Shown here: positions 63,015 through 64,000 of the stretch, in pieces
Layout: each line of letters opens with the position of its first letter
Position numbering within the stretch: position 1 is the first letter of the stretch
Assembly (NCBI GenBank): GCA_030427145.1
Contig: JAUHWT010000005.1
Location: 62,001-126,000 of the forward strand
From: Alphaproteobacteria bacterium
GTDB taxonomy: Bacteria > Pseudomonadota > Alphaproteobacteria > Rhodobacterales > Rhodobacteraceae
DNA length: 64,000 bases
Reading direction: 5' to 3'
Position numbers and translations under genes: made by a program
The notes under the pieces: model-generated
What the model was told of the DNA's origin: nothing
The model's database searches: none
Seen by the model: the letters and a program-made list of their open reading frames with translations, nothing else

Positions 63015-63048
63015 TCATGGTCGCACCCGTAACCCGTTGGTGGCGCGC

Positions 63049-63372
63049 ATGAGCGACGTCATAGAGAAAGCCGCCGAAATCCTCGCAGGCCACCGCAACA
63101 GCATCGACCGGCTGGACGCGATCCTCGTGTTCACCCTGGCCGAGCGGTTCAAACACACCCAGGCCGTGGGTGTACTCAAAGCCGAACACGAACTGCCGCC
63201 CTCCGATCCCTCGCGGGAGGCGGATCAGATCGAACGGCTCGAACGGCTGGCGGCGGAGGCGGATCTCGACCCGGATTTCGCCAAAAAATTCCTGAACTTC
63301 ATCATCTCGGAAGTCATCAGGCACCACGAACACATCAGTGAAAACGGGCAGACGCCCAAAAACCGGACATGA
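63049..63372 (+). CDS. Chorismate mutase (AroQ type)
   Basis: A 107-residue all-helical enzyme that converts chorismate to prephenate for Phe and Tyr. The AroQ pattern is seen in [20 protein letters not shown] and [23 protein letters not shown]. It is a free-standing domain with no dehydratase. ATG 63049 is preferred; the frame from 62989 overlaps ffh. It lies between ffh and rpsP, a conserved alphaproteobacterial placement. Confidence 0.92.
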   Translation: MSDVIEKAAEILAGHRNSIDRLDAILVFTLAERFKHTQAVGVLKAEHELPPSDPSREADQIERLERLAAEADLDPDFAKKFLNFIISEVIRHHEHISENGQTPKNRT

Positions 63373-63388
63373 ACAGGAGACAACACCC

Positions 63389-63778
63389 ATGGCCATGAAA
63401 ATCAGACTCGCCCGCGGCGGTTCCAAGAAACGCCCGTTCTATTCGATCGTAGCTGCCGACAGCCGCATGCCGCGCGACGGCCGTTTCATCGAGAAACTGG
63501 GCACCTACAACCCGCTTCTCGCCAAGGACAACGAAAGCCGCATCGTCATGAACGCCGAGCGCGTTCAGTACTGGCTCGACCAGGGCGCACAGCCGACCGA
63601 CCGCGTCAGCCGTTTCCTCGAGTCCGCAGGCGTTGTCGCGAAGAAAGCCCGCAACAACCCCAAAGCCGGCACCCCGGGCAAAGCTGCCCAGGAGCGCGCC
63701 AAGGAAAAAGCTGACAAACTGGCTGCCGCCTCCGAGGCTCCCGCTGAGGAAGCAACCGAGGAAGCCGCAGCGGAATAA
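63389..63778 (+). CDS. rpsP: 30S ribosomal protein S16 with acidic/Ala-rich tail
   Basis: A 129-residue protein. The conserved S16 core (residues 1-80, [19 protein letters not shown] and GTYNP) is followed by a 45-residue Lys- then Ala/Glu-rich tail typical of alphaproteobacteria. AGGAGA precedes ATG 63389. The rimM and trmD genes that usually follow are not reached within the 222 bases left. Confidence 0.97.
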   Translation: MAMKIRLARGGSKKRPFYSIVAADSRMPRDGRFIEKLGTYNPLLAKDNESRIVMNAERVQYWLDQGAQPTDRVSRFLESAGVVAKKARNNPKAGTPGKAAQERAKEKADKLAAASEAPAEEATEEAAAE

Positions 63779-64000
63779 CCCGCTGTTGGAAGGGTTTCCT
63801 TCCCATATGGGACCGATCCTGTCATGCGCATGAAATGAAGGCGATCGTTTATCAATGTCCCGCCCGGCGGCAACGCCGGGCTGCGCCGACCCTCCCCCAG
63901 GGAGGCGCATTCGCGCCACCAGGGTCGGCGCTGCCCTCTCCTGTTCGGCGGATGCGCTGGACAGAGCAGAGTCAAACTCGACACGGCGGAGTTTTCAGGT
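63779..64000. other. Intergenic region after rpsP with two strong hairpins
   Basis: No gene is convincing here. GCCCGGCG-GCAA-CGCCGGGC (63862-63881) is a perfect eight-pair stem with a GNRA loop. An 11-pair inverted repeat follows (GCGCCGACCCT 63883-63893 with 63921-63931), enclosing a GGCGC-ATTC-GCGCC hairpin. Neither has a T tract. Minus-strand frames here are judged spurious. Confidence 0.55.

Noticed and set aside
63565-63984. A 139-codon minus-strand frame over the end of rpsP
   Set aside because: It is mostly antisense to rpsP and the rest covers hairpins; no sensible start signal.
1-64000. tRNA and rRNA genes
   Set aside because: Reading the intergenic regions showed no T-loop or cloverleaf pattern and no rRNA-like stretch. 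A tRNA-scanning program would be needed to exclude unusual ones.

Overview
The window is a gene-dense, GC-rich stretch of an alphaproteobacterial chromosome, most like the Rhodobacterales (Roseobacter group and relatives). The reasons are the irr-fabA-fabB cluster, the ffh/chorismate mutase/rpsP series, yidC followed by a MOSC gene and engB, bolA next to a DnaJ-like gene, and a Fur-family Irr regulator with its HPH motif. I found no rRNA, tRNA, CRISPR array, insertion sequence or complete prophage. The placement is inferred from gene order and protein features, not from a database search.

Layout. 1-7.3 kb: end of ttcA, a c-di-GMP phosphodiesterase-type GGDEF/EAL membrane protein, yidC, then a translationally coupled MOSC / hexapeptide acetyltransferase / engB string, and an orphan membrane protein. 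7.3-16 kb: a DUF533 protein, a dimethylglycine-dehydrogenase-like FAD/GcvT enzyme, an amino-acid binding protein, an acyl-CoA synthetase, and a coupled haloacid dehalogenase / hydrolase / threonine-dehydratase-like operon. 16-20 kb: fabB, fabA, irr, an SH3 protein and a D-2-hydroxyacid dehydrogenase. 20-30.7 kb: serine protease, class I amidotransferase hydrolase, pepN, M48 protease, DUF898 protein, PlsC-like acyltransferase, gatB, DUF4177 protein. 30.7-38.8 kb: bolA, DnaJ-like gene, the fdhD-mobA-mobB-moeA molybdenum-cofactor operon, azlCD, an Lrp regulator divergent from ald, mscL, ytoQ. 38.8-44.2 kb: pheST, a CbpA-like co-chaperone, rpmI-rplT. 44.2-46.3 kb: a low-GC accessory islet holding an AAA+ ATPase. 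46.3-54.8 kb: AraC regulator, rnr, lytic transglycosylase, NYN/LOTUS protein, a TetR repressor divergent from a tiny exported protein, zapE, AlaX. 54.8-64 kb: MFS carrier, AI-2E family permease, PRC-barrel protein, globin, trhO, lone CheB esterase, two exported proteins, ffh, chorismate mutase, rpsP.

Most of the window is housekeeping: membrane protein insertion (YidC, Ffh), translation (GatB, PheST, L20, L35, S16, AlaX, TtcA, TrhO), unsaturated fatty acid synthesis (FabA/FabB), iron response (Irr) and molybdenum cofactor assembly. The main accessory region is 44.16-46.27 kb. There a standalone AAA+ ATPase has a perfect 18-bp inverted repeat over its predicted promoter. The islet also has a probable overlapping small ORF, a 21-bp tandem repeat, dispersed ACCGGYCATT motifs on both sides, and a candidate structured RNA ending in a terminator-like hairpin. 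Other structure that genes do not explain: a promoter and terminator-like leader ahead of ffh, two strong hairpins after rpsP, and palindromic operator candidates at the TetR/exported-protein gene pair, the lipoprotein gene and the amino-acid binding protein.
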